A stretch of DNA of 64,000 nucleotides from the NCBI RefSeq assembly GCF_000004825.1, contig NW_008805072.1:998435-1062434 (forward strand), written 5' to 3'. Both the position numbers and the translations under genes were made by a program. The DNA comes from Heterostelium album PN500 (taxonomy: Eukaryota; Evosea; Eumycetozoa; Acytosteliales; Acytosteliaceae). The notes beneath the pieces are model-generated. The model was not told the origin of the DNA and searched no databases. It was given only the letters and a program-made list of their open reading frames with translations. Positions 34,459 to 46,424 of this stretch are shown here, in pieces. Numbering within the stretch: the stretch's first letter is position 1; each line of letters starts with the position of its first letter.

Positions 34459-35144
34459 TTTTTAGTAATTTTTTTCAACATCAAAAAAATAAAGAAATAA
34501 TTTAATTTTAAAAAAAAAACAAAACACAAAATAAAATCCTCTCAAATGGATTTTTTCATTTTTTGAACTCAGAGAGTGAAAAACAAGTAAAAGTTTTTTT
34601 TATCAAATTTATTTATTTATATTTTTTTTTCAATTTGTTGGGTCGACAATATAAATACTGCCATTCATAAAACAACAAACAAGTCCAAAACAAATAAAAC
34701 TATAAAATAATAATAATATTATTATTTATACAAATAAAAAAATAATAATAAACACAAATAATAATAATCTATATCTAATAAATCTTTTATAACAAACAAT
34801 AACAATAAACAAATATTTATACCAACATTTTTTTTTGTTTTTTCTGACAATAACCACATTCCAATAACAATTGTCAAGAACAAAAAAAAAAAATAATTTG
34901 TTTTTCAATTTTTTAAATAATTTGTCATTTCTCTAAATAACTTAACTTTTCAACTGCTTGAAAAACACACAAAATCAATCAAATTACTCTTTGTTTATTT
35001 ATTTTTGGTTTTGAAAATTATAATTTAGTTTATAGTTTTGTTTGTTTTTGGGTCAAAATCCATTATATATTTAATTTTTGACCTAAAAACCCCCTCAAAA
35101 CTTATTTTTAAACATATATTTATAAAGATTAATCATTAATAAGA

Positions 35145-38100
35145 ATGAAACGTAAAGATAATGAAGATGATGATGATGATGAAGAGGATGATGAAGAAGA
35201 TTTTAAGGTTGGTATCAGAAAAGTCATAACTTTTTTTTACGTTTAATTTGATCAAAACTTAAAATCTGGTTTGGTCAGTGGAAAATTGCATTTCCAATGT
35301 CGTTTTTCCAAATTTTTTTCATCTGATCTTTTTTTTTCAAGATATTTTCAATCTTAATTATAAACACTAATTTTTATTAACTTTTTTCTTTTCTTTTTCT
35401 TTCCTCTTTCCTCTTTTCTCTTTTCTCTTTTTCTTGTTCTTTTTTAATTATATTCCCATTATTATTATTTACTAAAAATATAAAATAATAAATTTTTAAT
35501 CAAAAACATTTCAAAATTGAAAATAAAATAAAAAAATGTAAATGTTAATGGAATGTTGTTGTTGATCTGAAAAATAAACACTTTTCAATTCCAACCAACT
35601 TTTACATTTTTTATTTCATTTCAAAATTATTTTTTGATTATTTCTTTATTCTTTTGTAAACATGGATGTGGTGGATTGTTGTTGTTGATGATCGCCAATA
35701 GACATGCGCACAATGTGATAAAGATGAGAATGACTTTCAGATGGTAAAGTGTAAGCGGTGCAGCTTCTATTATCATATTTATTGTCTGCCTCAGCCGTTG
35801 AGTAGAGTACCGCGAGGTGAGTGGAATTGTCCTGATTGTCTTGAAAAGATTGCCAGAATCTCTAAATCCCTGAAACGACAGAGAACAGGCAACAGCGATG
35901 ACACATCAAGTAGCAACAACAATGGTGTCGGTAGCAGCAGCAGTAGTAGCAGTAGTAGCAGTAGCAACATCAATAGCAGTGGTTCCGAACGAAGAGAAAG
36001 AGACAGAGATAGAGACAGTACAAAGAATAGAAAAAGTGGACAGAACGAAAGAAGACACCGCCGACTTCATAAGAAATCGAGGAATAGCAGTGGCGCTAAT
36101 CATATAGATGAAGACAGTGACGACGGTGAAATCGAACAGGATGAATCTGACTTTGAGGAGGACCGCGACTCTGATGACGATTCCGGCGACAGTGACGACT
36201 CAATGCATAGTGATGACGATCATCTCAATAATCTGACTTGCAGTAACTGTAACCAGGGAAAAGACGAAGACAAGATCCTGTTGTGTGACTCTGATGGTTG
36301 CGATCGTGGTTATCATATGTATTGTCTTAGATTCCAGCTGACATCAGTTCCCAAAGGCAAATGGATTTGCGATCACTGCAGATTCGGCGATCTCACAGAT
36401 ATCGATCTTAACAACGAGGAGGAAGACGATGAGGATTTAGATGCATTGATCAAGCGAAAGAAAATGAGCAGTTCATCAACATCCTCACCAAATTTATTAT
36501 CTTCATCGACATCATCGACATCCAGAGACAATTTAAGTGGCAATGAACATACAAATGCTGTTGGATCGTTGTCAAAATCAACAGCAACAACAACATCGTC
36601 ACCGTCACTAACTAATACCAAATCACCTAAATCACCAAAGTCACCGAAATCATCACCACCCATAAGCTCTACAAAACCAACAAATCATTCGAATGTTGTT
36701 CCACCAACGATGAACACTACCTACAACGATGACAAGCTAACTAAACAACAGGAATCATCGAAATCGACAGCAGCTCCAGCAAACAAAACATCATCACCAC
36801 CTCAACAACATCAACATTCAAATAGCATACCATCGAAACCATCATCGATGGTACTAAAGAAACCATCGATTTCGAAACCAACACAAGTAGTTGCATCTAA
36901 ACCACCTGCTCCTTCAATACCCACTAACAATCCAAATACCAACAGTGTAAATCAACTACCAACAACATCGCCCGCCAACAACAACAACATTTCCACTTCA
37001 CAGACCAATATAAGTAGTAATAATGGTAATGCGACAGTACCTCTTCCGACAGTTGCCAATCTAAAGAAGCCAAGCATCATCAATGACAAAAAGATTCTAA
37101 AAAGCCCAGCAATGAACAATGGTATTGGATCGCAACTACTGAGATCAGGTTCCAAAGATGAAGTCGACGCTTCCTTCTCGATCCTAGATATGGTACCAAA
37201 CAGTAAAGCATCGGCTACCATCAATCCACTTAATATATCTTGGGATTTGGGTGGTGGATACTCTGCTTCAAGTAAACCAACAACGCCAACATCACAAAGC
37301 AAACCAACAGTTACATCATCACCTATTAAGCAATCACTACAATCATCTGCCTCACAATCACCATCACTACCTCCCAACAACCATATCAAGAAGGAACAGA
37401 ACAACAACCATCTAGAAGACACTCACAATAGTCAGACCAATGGAAGCAGTGAGTTGGTCAATGATTTGCTGGCAAAGAGCAGATTGTTGTTCGAAGAGAT
37501 GTTTATATCGATGGTTAATATTATAAAGTTGAATTCTATTGAGTTCAACTTTAAGTTTGCCAATAGTCTTTCTTTCCAAAAGAGCCAGTTGGGTGTTTTG
37601 CCAGTGGAGATTAAACAGTCGATTCTTGCACCGATCCTCAACATTCATATGATTCCACATCCATTGCTTCTAATTCAACCGACAGTCGAGCAAGATATGA
37701 TCAATGGAAATGGTGTTGCCACTGGACAAAAACAAGCTTCGTCATCCTACTACAGTTTCCTTCTCAAGATGAAGCGAAATGAATATGTTGGATCACTTCA
37801 GGTATCCGATAGAAAGAATTTGTATATATTTTCACGTCAAATAACAAGCCATGAAAGCAAACTCTACGGATGGAGTTGCGACAGCACCATGTTGTTTGGA
37901 ATTGTTTTTGGTTCAACTACTCTGTCATCACCACCAACACCCCAATCACTCAAATCATCAACACAACCACCACCTTTAAAGTCATCAAACACACACGTAC
38001 AACAACAATCATCAACATCACCAACATCACCTCCATCAGCTAATCAACAATCAACACTCAAAGGAAAGAATATATGTTTCTTGGGATATGGAGATGAGTA

Positions 38101-38864
38101 TCCATCGCTTCAACTAGTCAAGTCTTTACTTGAAGGGGGTGCTCAAGCTTCAAACACTCTGGAGACCGACTCTAATCTACTGGTTATCGAACCGAGTGCT
38201 GTCAAACAAATATTCCTACAACTACCACAACTCGCCAAATATAAATCCAATGAACAAGTACAGTTTATTAAGGGTACCGAATATCTGGTGGAGATGGTTT
38301 CGAGGCTGAACAAGCTACAACCCAACAATATTACTAGCAACAACAATTCGATACTGTTCCCTCAAAACGGAATAGTTATAGTTGACTATAATATGTTAAT
38401 CGAAAACGAATTACTTTTCAAACGTTTGATACCATTGCTGTCGAATCTGAGGAAGGTTGGGAAACAATGGTCTATTCAAATATTTAAAGGTGCCTATGAT
38501 GAATTAAAATCTATATCACAACAATCAAAGTATGTATATCACAAAAAATAATAATAATAATAATTTTACACTCGTATTAATTCATATTTTAATTAATTAA
38601 TTTATTAGTATACAACAAAGAATAGAAGAAATACAATCACATTTAAATAATAAGATGCTAAATATATCTCAAGATACACCAAAGAGTCCAATGGAAACAC
38701 TTTCGAAAACAATTTCAGTAGCGATGCAATTCATCCATAGACACACCATTTTGCTGACTTCGAATCGATTGTTAGGCGATATGTCAAAGAAGTTCCCAAT
38801 AGTGAATTGCTTTGATCTCGCCGAGTGTATAAGATATATAGAATCTGTACAGTTACAAAAATAG
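35145..38864 (+). CDS. Double PHD-finger nuclear protein, 3 exons, 1048 aa
   Basis: Model: join(35145..35207, 35702..38529, 38609..38864). Exon 1 gives the acidic start [23 protein letters not shown]1 follows at once ([19 protein letters not shown] ... HIYCLPQPL ... WNCPDC). PHD2 lies near residue 195 ([20 protein letters not shown] ... [12 protein letters not shown] ... WICDHC). Both have complete Cys4-His-Cys3 ligand sets. A long Ser/Thr/Pro/Asn-rich middle follows. The last third is folded; [20 protein letters not shown] has a BRCT-like look, and a helical C-terminus ends at VQLQK. PHD fingers usually read histone H3 tails. The first intron is 494 nt and starts GTTGGT, both unusual here. 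Starting at the internal ATG 35741 would cut PHD1. Confidence 0.78.
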
Positions 38865-38915
38865 TTAAACAAATAATAAATCGAAAATGCGCATGATATA
38901 GTGCCACTATAGTTT

Positions 38916-41900
38916 TTATTCATCAACATCATCTTGTTTGGTAGTTCTCTTTCTTGATTTCGGAGCGATTTCCACAACTTCTTTTTCTCGTTTGTAGGAA
39001 GCGTCTTTCAATAGCGCATCTCGTAGTTGCAAAAGATCTGTTTTCCAAAGATTGTCTGCGGTCTGTGCTTGAATAGCATTAAATTCCTCGGTCTTCTTTG
39101 TGTAAAGATTGGTTAGAGTTGTTATCTTTTCTTGAGTCATCTCTAGAATTGGCAGATTAAACAAATAGGTGAAAGTCTCTTCTGGTTGTTGATTTCCTTC
39201 CAAGTGGAATCCCTTTGCCTCGAGATCCTTGATAACATTATCCTTTGAAACACCACCAATCTTGACCTTTCCACTGGCAATCAACTGGATAAAGTTAATG
39301 GTGACTTTGTGCTTATCGATTTGTTGTTGAAGTTTCTTCATGATGTTTTCTCTTCTTTTTACGTAGGCATCCAGTCTCACACCGTAGAATTCATCAACGA
39401 TCTCCTCCACTGACTCGTACTTCTTTACGGTGCCGTCTGGCGCAAACAGTGTGAGATTCGGGTGAACCAAAGAAGTCAACTTGAAGAGAGAGAGTAGTTC
39501 ATTCTCTGTGCTCTCCTCCAGCCTCTCCATTTGTTCATAGGTAGTGCTAACGGTAAAGTTTACTGTATTCTCTGTATTCTCCTCTGTGAATGACTTGATA
39601 ATGTCTTGTTCAATCAAATCATTTAGAACCTGCTTGTAATCGGATGTCCATTTTCCAATTGGAATCTCTCGGATCGAGAGTGAATTTCTTCCGGTGATCT
39701 TGATGAGACCGCTGGTCTTGAATGATTTTCCAGAAATCACAATATTTCCTTTGAATCCACGATACCATGGGATCAATTTCTTCATTTGTCTCTGATTCGA
39801 CAACTTCAACAATAGATACTCGATCAAATCAATTGGTGAGTACAATGGCACAGAGTTGGACATACCAACACCGATTCCACTGCTTCCATTCACCAAAATC
39901 ATTGGAATGATAGGAATATAATAACTTGGTTGAATTGATTCTCCTTCTTCCTCCAAGAAATTCAATGATTCTAAATATTAACAATTTTAATTGATCAATT
40001 AGTACTCTTTTTCGACATATTGTTTAGTTTTGAATCGATTAATTTGTTCTTCTTACCTTCATCTAAATCATTATAGATTAATCTTGTAATTTGGTTCAAC
40101 TTTGTAAAGATGTATCTAGGACTTGCGCTATCGTCACCACCCATCAATCTTGTACCAAACTGACCACCTTGTGAAATCAATGGAATGTTGTTACTTCCAA
40201 CGAAATCCTGTGCCATTTTTACTATGGTAGAGGACAGTGATTGCTCACCATGGTGATAGGCAGTGTGTTCAGCAACATAACCAGAGAGTTGCGCAACCTT
40301 GATTTCATGAGTCAAATTTCTCTTGAAACAGGCAAAGAGGATCTTTCGCTGACCTGGTTTCAATCCGTCCATCACTGATGGAATGGAACGGTGATTAGCA
40401 GCCCAACTGTAATGTACCAACTCCTTGTTGATAAAATCGGAATACGATAGCTCCTTAATGGAGTGGTCAACCGATTGTGTCATATCGGCTGCCATCAACC
40501 ATTGTTGACGTTTGTCTGCTGCATCTTTGTTGAAAGCCATACCAATCAAATGGTCAGACTCATCGTTCCACTTGAATTTGATGACATGCTTCTTTAGATT
40601 CGAAAAATATTCTTTGGCTTCTGCTGAGGTGTTGGTACCCAGACCTTTATAGTACTTGATATTCCATCCCTTCAATGATTGATCGGGAAGTGAACGTTGC
40701 CATTTGAGATAGTCGTTGATAGTGAAGAATGACTTTCTATCGGCACCTTTCGATACCTTGATAATGGGTGTGACAAACTCCTCAAGGAAATCGGCCTTTA
40801 ACAACTCTGGCCAAAAGTAATGAATAAAGTTGATAAACAATCCTTTGATGTGTGAACCATCGTTGTCTTGATCAGTCATAATCAACACCTTTCCGTATCT
40901 CAACTCAGAGAGACTCTGTTCATCGTGGTAGCGCCGCTTGTGAGAAAGACCAAGAATGTTTGTGAGATTGTTGATCTCCTCATTGGAAAGCAGCTGTTTG
41001 GGTGCGACATCTCTTACATTGAGTAGCTTTCCACGGAGTGGGAACACACCGAATCTATCTCTACCGAGCACGCTCATACCTGCAACGGCAAGCGATTTGG
41101 CAGAGTCACCCTCTGTGATAATGAGTGTACACTGTCTGCTCTTTGGACCACCAGCCCAGTTGGCATCGTCCAACTTTGGAATGCTTTTGGCCAGTGTAGA
41201 TTTCGAGGTACGAGTTGACGACTGATATACCAACTCTGCCTGTTGTCTCATCAACACCCAACCAGCAATCTTATCAATGATTTTCGATTGCTTGACAAAC
41301 TGTTCCAACATCTTCTCTGGAACCTCCGGAGTGGATCCGAAATTGATTGGTTTGGTTGTGAGTGTCTCTTTGGTCTGAGAATCAAACGATGGATTCTCAA
41401 TCAAACAATTGACAAACAGCGAGAGATGATGTTTGATATTCATTGGACGCACCTCCAAATCCGGATGTTTCTTCTTGATTCGCTCTGCAATGTAGCGAAT
41501 GACTTGGTCCGCAATGAAATTGACATGTGATCCACCCTTCAACGTGTTGATACTATTGACGAAACTGACCTGAGTGAATTGACCGGTGTCACTCGTTCCA
41601 ATACCGATATTCCAACGATCTCCAATCTGTCCAAATGTGAGATTATCCTGTGGATTCGATAGATTCTTCTCTTGTGATCTGCTGAGATGATGTTCGTACA
41701 GCTTTGCATACGATTGGAAGTCGTACTTGATCGGTGTACCATTTAACGACACTTTGATATCTGGATTGCAACCTGCAATATCATAGACACGACGCTCCAT
41801 CAAATAAATAATATCTTCACCAACCAAACTCTTCAAATGGAATTTCTCGAGATCCGGTTTGAACTCTATTCTCGTAAATTCACTCGATAATCTAACTTTT

Positions 41901-42885
41901 TCTATTATAGGATCATGTCTAACACTCATATTATCACTCCAACTCTGTGAATATCTCAATCCATTACTGAACGATTGATTGATTGATTGAAAAATAAGTA
42001 TTGTTAATAATAATATCCAACTAATCTAACCAATAATAATTATAATAACTACCTTTTATCATAGGTTTCAACTTTGAAATGTTTTGAAAAGATGTTTGTA
42101 AGTTTGGCACCGAAACCATTTCTACCACCAACTACTTTCAGCTCGGAATCGTTAAAGTTTGATCCACTCATTAGATTTCCCATGACCATCTCTGGTACGT
42201 ATACATTCTCTGTTTTGTGCATTGCCACCGGTATTCCTTTACCATCATTCTCCACTGACAATACCCCAGACACCGGGTCGAGTTCCACCTTGATATAGGA
42301 CATCGTGTTGTCTCTTTGTTTATTATCGGCTGCATTGACTAGAATCTCATCGAATATCTTTAATAGTCCAGGAATATATTTAGCCTTTACGGAATGAATA
42401 TACAAAGGATCCACTGTTGCTACTGTTGCTGTAGAATCTGTTGACTTTAACTTCTTTGACGATGTAGATTGACTATCATTCTTTGTACTACCAAAAATTG
42501 ATTTAGAAAGCATCCACATATCATCTTCAATGGTTTGAATGGTTCCGATGTAACTGTCGGGTCTTAACAATACATGCTCAGTGGGTGTCTTCTTCTGATA
42601 TACATCTTCAATCGATTTGGATTTTGCAACTTTGGTGTTGCTCGCTGTAGTTCCCCCACCACCTGATTTTTGTGATGTAGTTGATGAATAATGTCGAATC
42701 TGATTACTATTATTATTGTCATTGTTCAATATGGTTGTAGTAGATAATATAATTGAATTGTTGTTGATATTAAGATTTAATAGTTTACATAGTTGATTTG
42801 AAGGTGATGATATTATTGTGGTTGAACTACCACCTCTTGTACAACCACTGACAATTGTTGACTTGTGAATGAATCTTGAAACCAT
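38916..42885 (-). CDS. top2mt: DNA topoisomerase II, mitochondrial, 3 exons, 1265 aa
   Basis: Model: complement(join(38916..39970, 40057..41966, 42053..42885)). Residues 1-80 are rich in Arg/Ser/Asn/Thr with no acidic run (MVSRFIHKSTIV...IRHYSST), a mitochondrial presequence. The GHKL ATPase follows (EILVNAADN, DGKGIPVA, GGRNGFGAK). TOPRIM motifs are LIITEGDSAKSLA and DQDNDGSHIKGL. The breakage-reunion domain has the catalytic Tyr in SASPRYIFTKL. The C-terminus is short (KSRKRTTKQDDVDE), lacking the long tail of nuclear Top2. Length and layout match D. discoideum mitochondrial Top2. The enzyme passes one duplex through another to decatenate mtDNA. All catalytic residues are present. Confidence 0.93.
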
Positions 42886-43599
42886 ATCTATCTATCTATT
42901 TATATATATTTATTGTAATGATATACTAACTATATAATAACAATATATTTATAAATAGTAAATTTAAAGTATGGTGTTACAATAATCAGATTTAATTAGT
43001 TCGTTTTGCACAAAAAAGCATTTCAAATGAAAAACCATAAAAACACAACACATCCATCATAAAGATAATTATTAGTTGTCAAATTTAAGGATCTATAAAT
43101 TCCAGGAAATTAGAGTTGATACCAAATCAATAAACAATTCAGAATATAAAACAAAAAGATGTTAAAGATGCTATCTATTTTTATAACATCAAACTAACAA
43201 AAATAAAACATTAAACAAATAATATTATTCGACCACAAAACAAAGATAATTGATAATAGTATCAATTAATAGCTCTACAATCATATACTCTCCTTGATAA
43301 ATTGTATACAAATATGAATGATATCACAACAATGATTAAATTCTCAATTATTTCATAGATCATTTGATCATTGATTTTTTTTATTTATGAATTTTTTTTT
43401 ATTTTTAATTTTTAATTTTGAGCAAGTTCCAATTAAGTTTTTTTGGGTCTTTGAAGTTTGTTATTTGTTTTTTTAATAATTGTTGTTGTAGAGTAATTGT
43501 GTTGTTGTAATTTGAATTGAAAATATACTTGTAGATAGTTTTTTGAATAGTAAAATATAATAGTAGTAGATTAATTAATTAAAGATATAAAAAAAAAAG
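42886..43599. other. Divergent intergenic region, about 700 bp
   Basis: Lies between top2mt and csn6. It is AT-rich with a T-run near 43390-43445. No RNA or protein gene recognised. Confidence 0.5.
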
Positions 43600-44857
43600 A
43601 TGTCACAGTCATCACAATCATCACAATCAACAGCACCAACAACAGTTACAACAGCAAATGAATTGGTGTTGGAAAAGAGTTCGAATAGCGCAGCCTCTGG
43701 ACTTCAAATAGATCTTCATCCATTGGTTATCATCAATATAAGTGATCACTTTACACGTTCCAAAGTCGAACAAACCAACACAGATCATGCCACACGTGTC
43801 ATTGGTGTACTCACCGGTCAACAAAACGGTAGAAACATCGAAATATTCAATTCCTTCGAATTGGTACTCACCGCTACCAAACTATTGGATCTAGAGTATT
43901 TAAGAAAGAAACATGAACAATGTATGTTAGTTAGTTTAGTTAATGTGTTTACACCTGCTTATTAATTGATTCAATTCATTAAAATATACTTACTCACTTA
44001 CTTGCCTTACTGGCTTATATATTTATTAAACAGTTAAAAAGGTATTCCCAACTTATGAGATTTTGGGATGGTATGCAACCGGATCAAAGGTTACCCAAGA
44101 GGATCTTGCCATTCACAAGCAAATCATGGAGTTGAATGAGTCACCAATCTTCTTGATGTTGGACACCACCGCTGCCACTCTCAATGCCAAGGATCTACCG
44201 ATTGCCGTATACGAATCGGAAGTACACATCGTTAACGAACAACCTGCCATCCTCTTTGTAAAGACAACCTATAAGATCCAAACTGGTGAAGCTGAACGTA
44301 TCGGTGTTAATCATATTGCTAAAGTAACTCCATCAGGTGCTGAAGGTTCATCACGTATGTTATTATATATATAATTGCAAATTTATATCTATATATTAAC
44401 AACTATCATTATTATTATTATTATCTAACTTTTATTTATTCAAAACTTTATATATATATAAATATACAGTTACAACACATTTATTCACAATGCAAAATGC
44501 TTTCTCTATGATGAATATTCGTGTCAAGATTTTGCGTAAGTATCTCCAGGGTGTAAAGGATAAGACTATTCCATACGATCACGGTATCATGAGACAAGTT
44601 GCTAGTCTTTGTAATACTCTTCCAACTATCAACAACGAAGATTTCAATAGATCATTTTTACAAGTAACTATTAGATATTATTTTCATATATACCATTCAA
44701 ATCTAACAAATTAATCTACTTTAATTAGGAATTCAATGATGTATTACTTGTTACATATTTGGCTGGTATTACCAAGAGTTCATCTATCTTGAATGAATCA
44801 ATCGATAAATACCTCGTTTCACATGAGAAACAAGGAAAGAGAAGATTATTTATGTAA
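43600..44857 (+). CDS. csn6: COP9 signalosome subunit 6 (CSN6), 4 exons
   Basis: Model: join(43600..43921, 44034..44354, 44470..44663, 44729..44857), 321 residues (human 327). After a Ser/Gln/Thr N-terminus, the MPN domain runs IDLHPLVIINISDHFTR, RVIGVLTGQQNGRNIEIFNS, FPTYEILGWYATG. The JAMM zinc motif is missing, as expected for the MPN-minus partner of CSN5. The C-terminal helices include NIRVKILRKYLQGVKD, and the end is GKRRLFM. CSN6 pairs with CSN5 in the complex that removes Nedd8 from cullins. In Dictyostelium the signalosome is reported to be needed for growth. Introns are all GT-AG. Confidence 0.94.
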
Positions 44858-45057
44858 TTAATATGAAACAATAATAGTAATAAGTTAAAGAAAATAAAGA
44901 AAAACCTTTGAATAAACAATAAAAGATTAATATTCTCTACCAATAGAAAGTAGTATTTGTGATTAACTTAAATTTACATAAAAACATATATACATATTAT
45001 TCATATATATATTATGTTTTTAACTCTCTTTACACTTTATTAATAATCATTTGTTGA

Positions 45058-45103
<46 letters not shown>

Positions 45104-45129
45104 GGTTGGTTAGTTTGTTAGTTAGTTGG
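45058..45129. repeat. (TTAG)n microsatellite
   Basis: About 17 TTAG/TTGG units in the 3' intergenic gap between the convergent csn6 and GPCR genes; it ends 22 bp before the GPCR stop codon. Confidence 0.85.
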
Positions 45130-45150
45130 TGTTGTCTTGTGTTGTTTTTT

Positions 45151-46424
45151 TTAACGATCGAAACTATCACTTCTATCTCTTGCCAGACTCATTATCGATT
45201 GATAGTAGTTACTGTCGGTGATGGAATCGTCTTTGTTGATACTGTATTCGATTTGATAACGCTGACTACCTTCGCCATAGTCGATGATTAAATGTGAATT
45301 TTCATCTTGTTTCTCGTTGGCGTTTGACGACGATGATCGGATGTTGACACCGGTCTTCTTTCCCTTGATAATGTTACGACAGCAAAACACCTCGGAATAG
45401 ACACCCCAGAAGTACTCGTCGATCAGCCCGTAGATCAGTGCATTGATGAATCCTTGAATCGGTTGGAATATCGTTTGCACAAGGTAGAGCGTGAAGATTG
45501 GGTTCGTAGGATCCAAGTAGTTTTGAATACGATTGCCAAGCGACGGTGCCTGACAGACGAGCGACGCGAAAATGAAGCCAAAGAAACGCTTGGTGATGAC
45601 ATCGTAGCCCTCGCGATCCTTGAGTTGCACACGCAACACCACGTAGACACTGACATTGAAGAGAACGATAACACCGCCCGCCGCATAGATGATAAGCCGC
45701 AGGCCTGGATCCATAATCCAACACCACGGACCCGGTGTAGGACCGTACAAATGCAACATCAGACATGGAAGCACCGACGCCAGAGGAATACCCCAACTGA
45801 AAATATGGAAATACAACGTTCTACTAAAAAATAAATTATCCTGAGGTTTTTGTAATAATATATGATCTCTTTTCCTATCATCTTTTTGTAATTTTGTTTA
45901 AAATAGTTATGAAATAAGAATTAATTATATGGTGTTTTTTTTGGAAAGTATAATAATAATAACAAATTGTTTCGTCGACTAAACATATAGGATCAGATAT
46001 GAGACATACAAATTACTTTTAAAAAAACAATAACTATACAAGATGACCAAACCAATGAAGATAGTTCAAAAAATTGAATTCCTGTGGCTTGTATCAGACA
46101 AAAAGATTCATTGGTTTTCGGTTGCCATGGAAACCAAAAGAAAGCACCTAGAAAACCGGGCAGTGTTATCAGACAGATCATTTTGGCACCTTCCTCTTTG
46201 AATTGTGGTTTTTTGAAATACTGAACTAAATATGCTAGAAGAACCGATCCAGTACCGAGTAGCGTCAGAATTGAACCTGCCAACAATACAAAATGTAATA
46301 TCAATCTCTGATGCTCTGTGAATGCAGGATGATGGTGCCGATCCGTATTCGTCCCTTCCAATGAATATCCATTCATACTACTATTACTATAACCACTTTC
46401 TGTACTAGAATATTTTCCATCCAT
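45151..46424 (-). CDS. cAMP receptor-like GPCR (Crl family), 2 exons, 381 aa
   Basis: Model: complement(join(45151..45881, 46010..46424)). The exposed N-terminus (MDGKYSSTESGYSNSS) has N-glycosylation sites. Hydrophobic segments follow in the seven-helix order of the Dictyostelium cAMP-receptor family: ILHFVLLAGSILTLLGTGSV, MICLITLPGFLGAFFWFP, FFELSSLVWSSCIVIVF, YFHIFSWGIPLASVLPC, LIIYAAGGVIVLFNVSVYVV, FGFIFASLVCQAPSL and IFQPIQGFINALIYG. The donor GTATGT at 46009 is chosen because it alone keeps the frame through KRDHILLQKP. The cytoplasmic tail is Ser/Asp-rich with likely phosphorylation sites. CAR/Crl receptors couple to G proteins in aggregation and growth sensing. The ligand is unknown for most Crls. 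It cannot be assigned to CrlA, B or C here. Confidence 0.85.

Larger units (their letters stand above)
33223..35144. other. Gene-poor region, about 1.9 kb
   Basis: Apart from the F-box-like remains at 33668-34060 and the hairpin at 34437-34458, this is AT-rich DNA. It includes the long upstream region of the PHD-finger gene, with many A/T homopolymers. Confidence 0.45.

Noticed and set aside
35741-38551. Start of the PHD gene at ATG 35741
   Set aside because: It would discard the first cysteine pair of PHD1 (CAQC). An upstream exon with ATG at 35145 restores it.
46001-46030. GTAATT donor after FLK for the GPCR first intron
   Set aside because: Neither downstream acceptor gives an open frame from it. 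The GTATGT seven bases further does.
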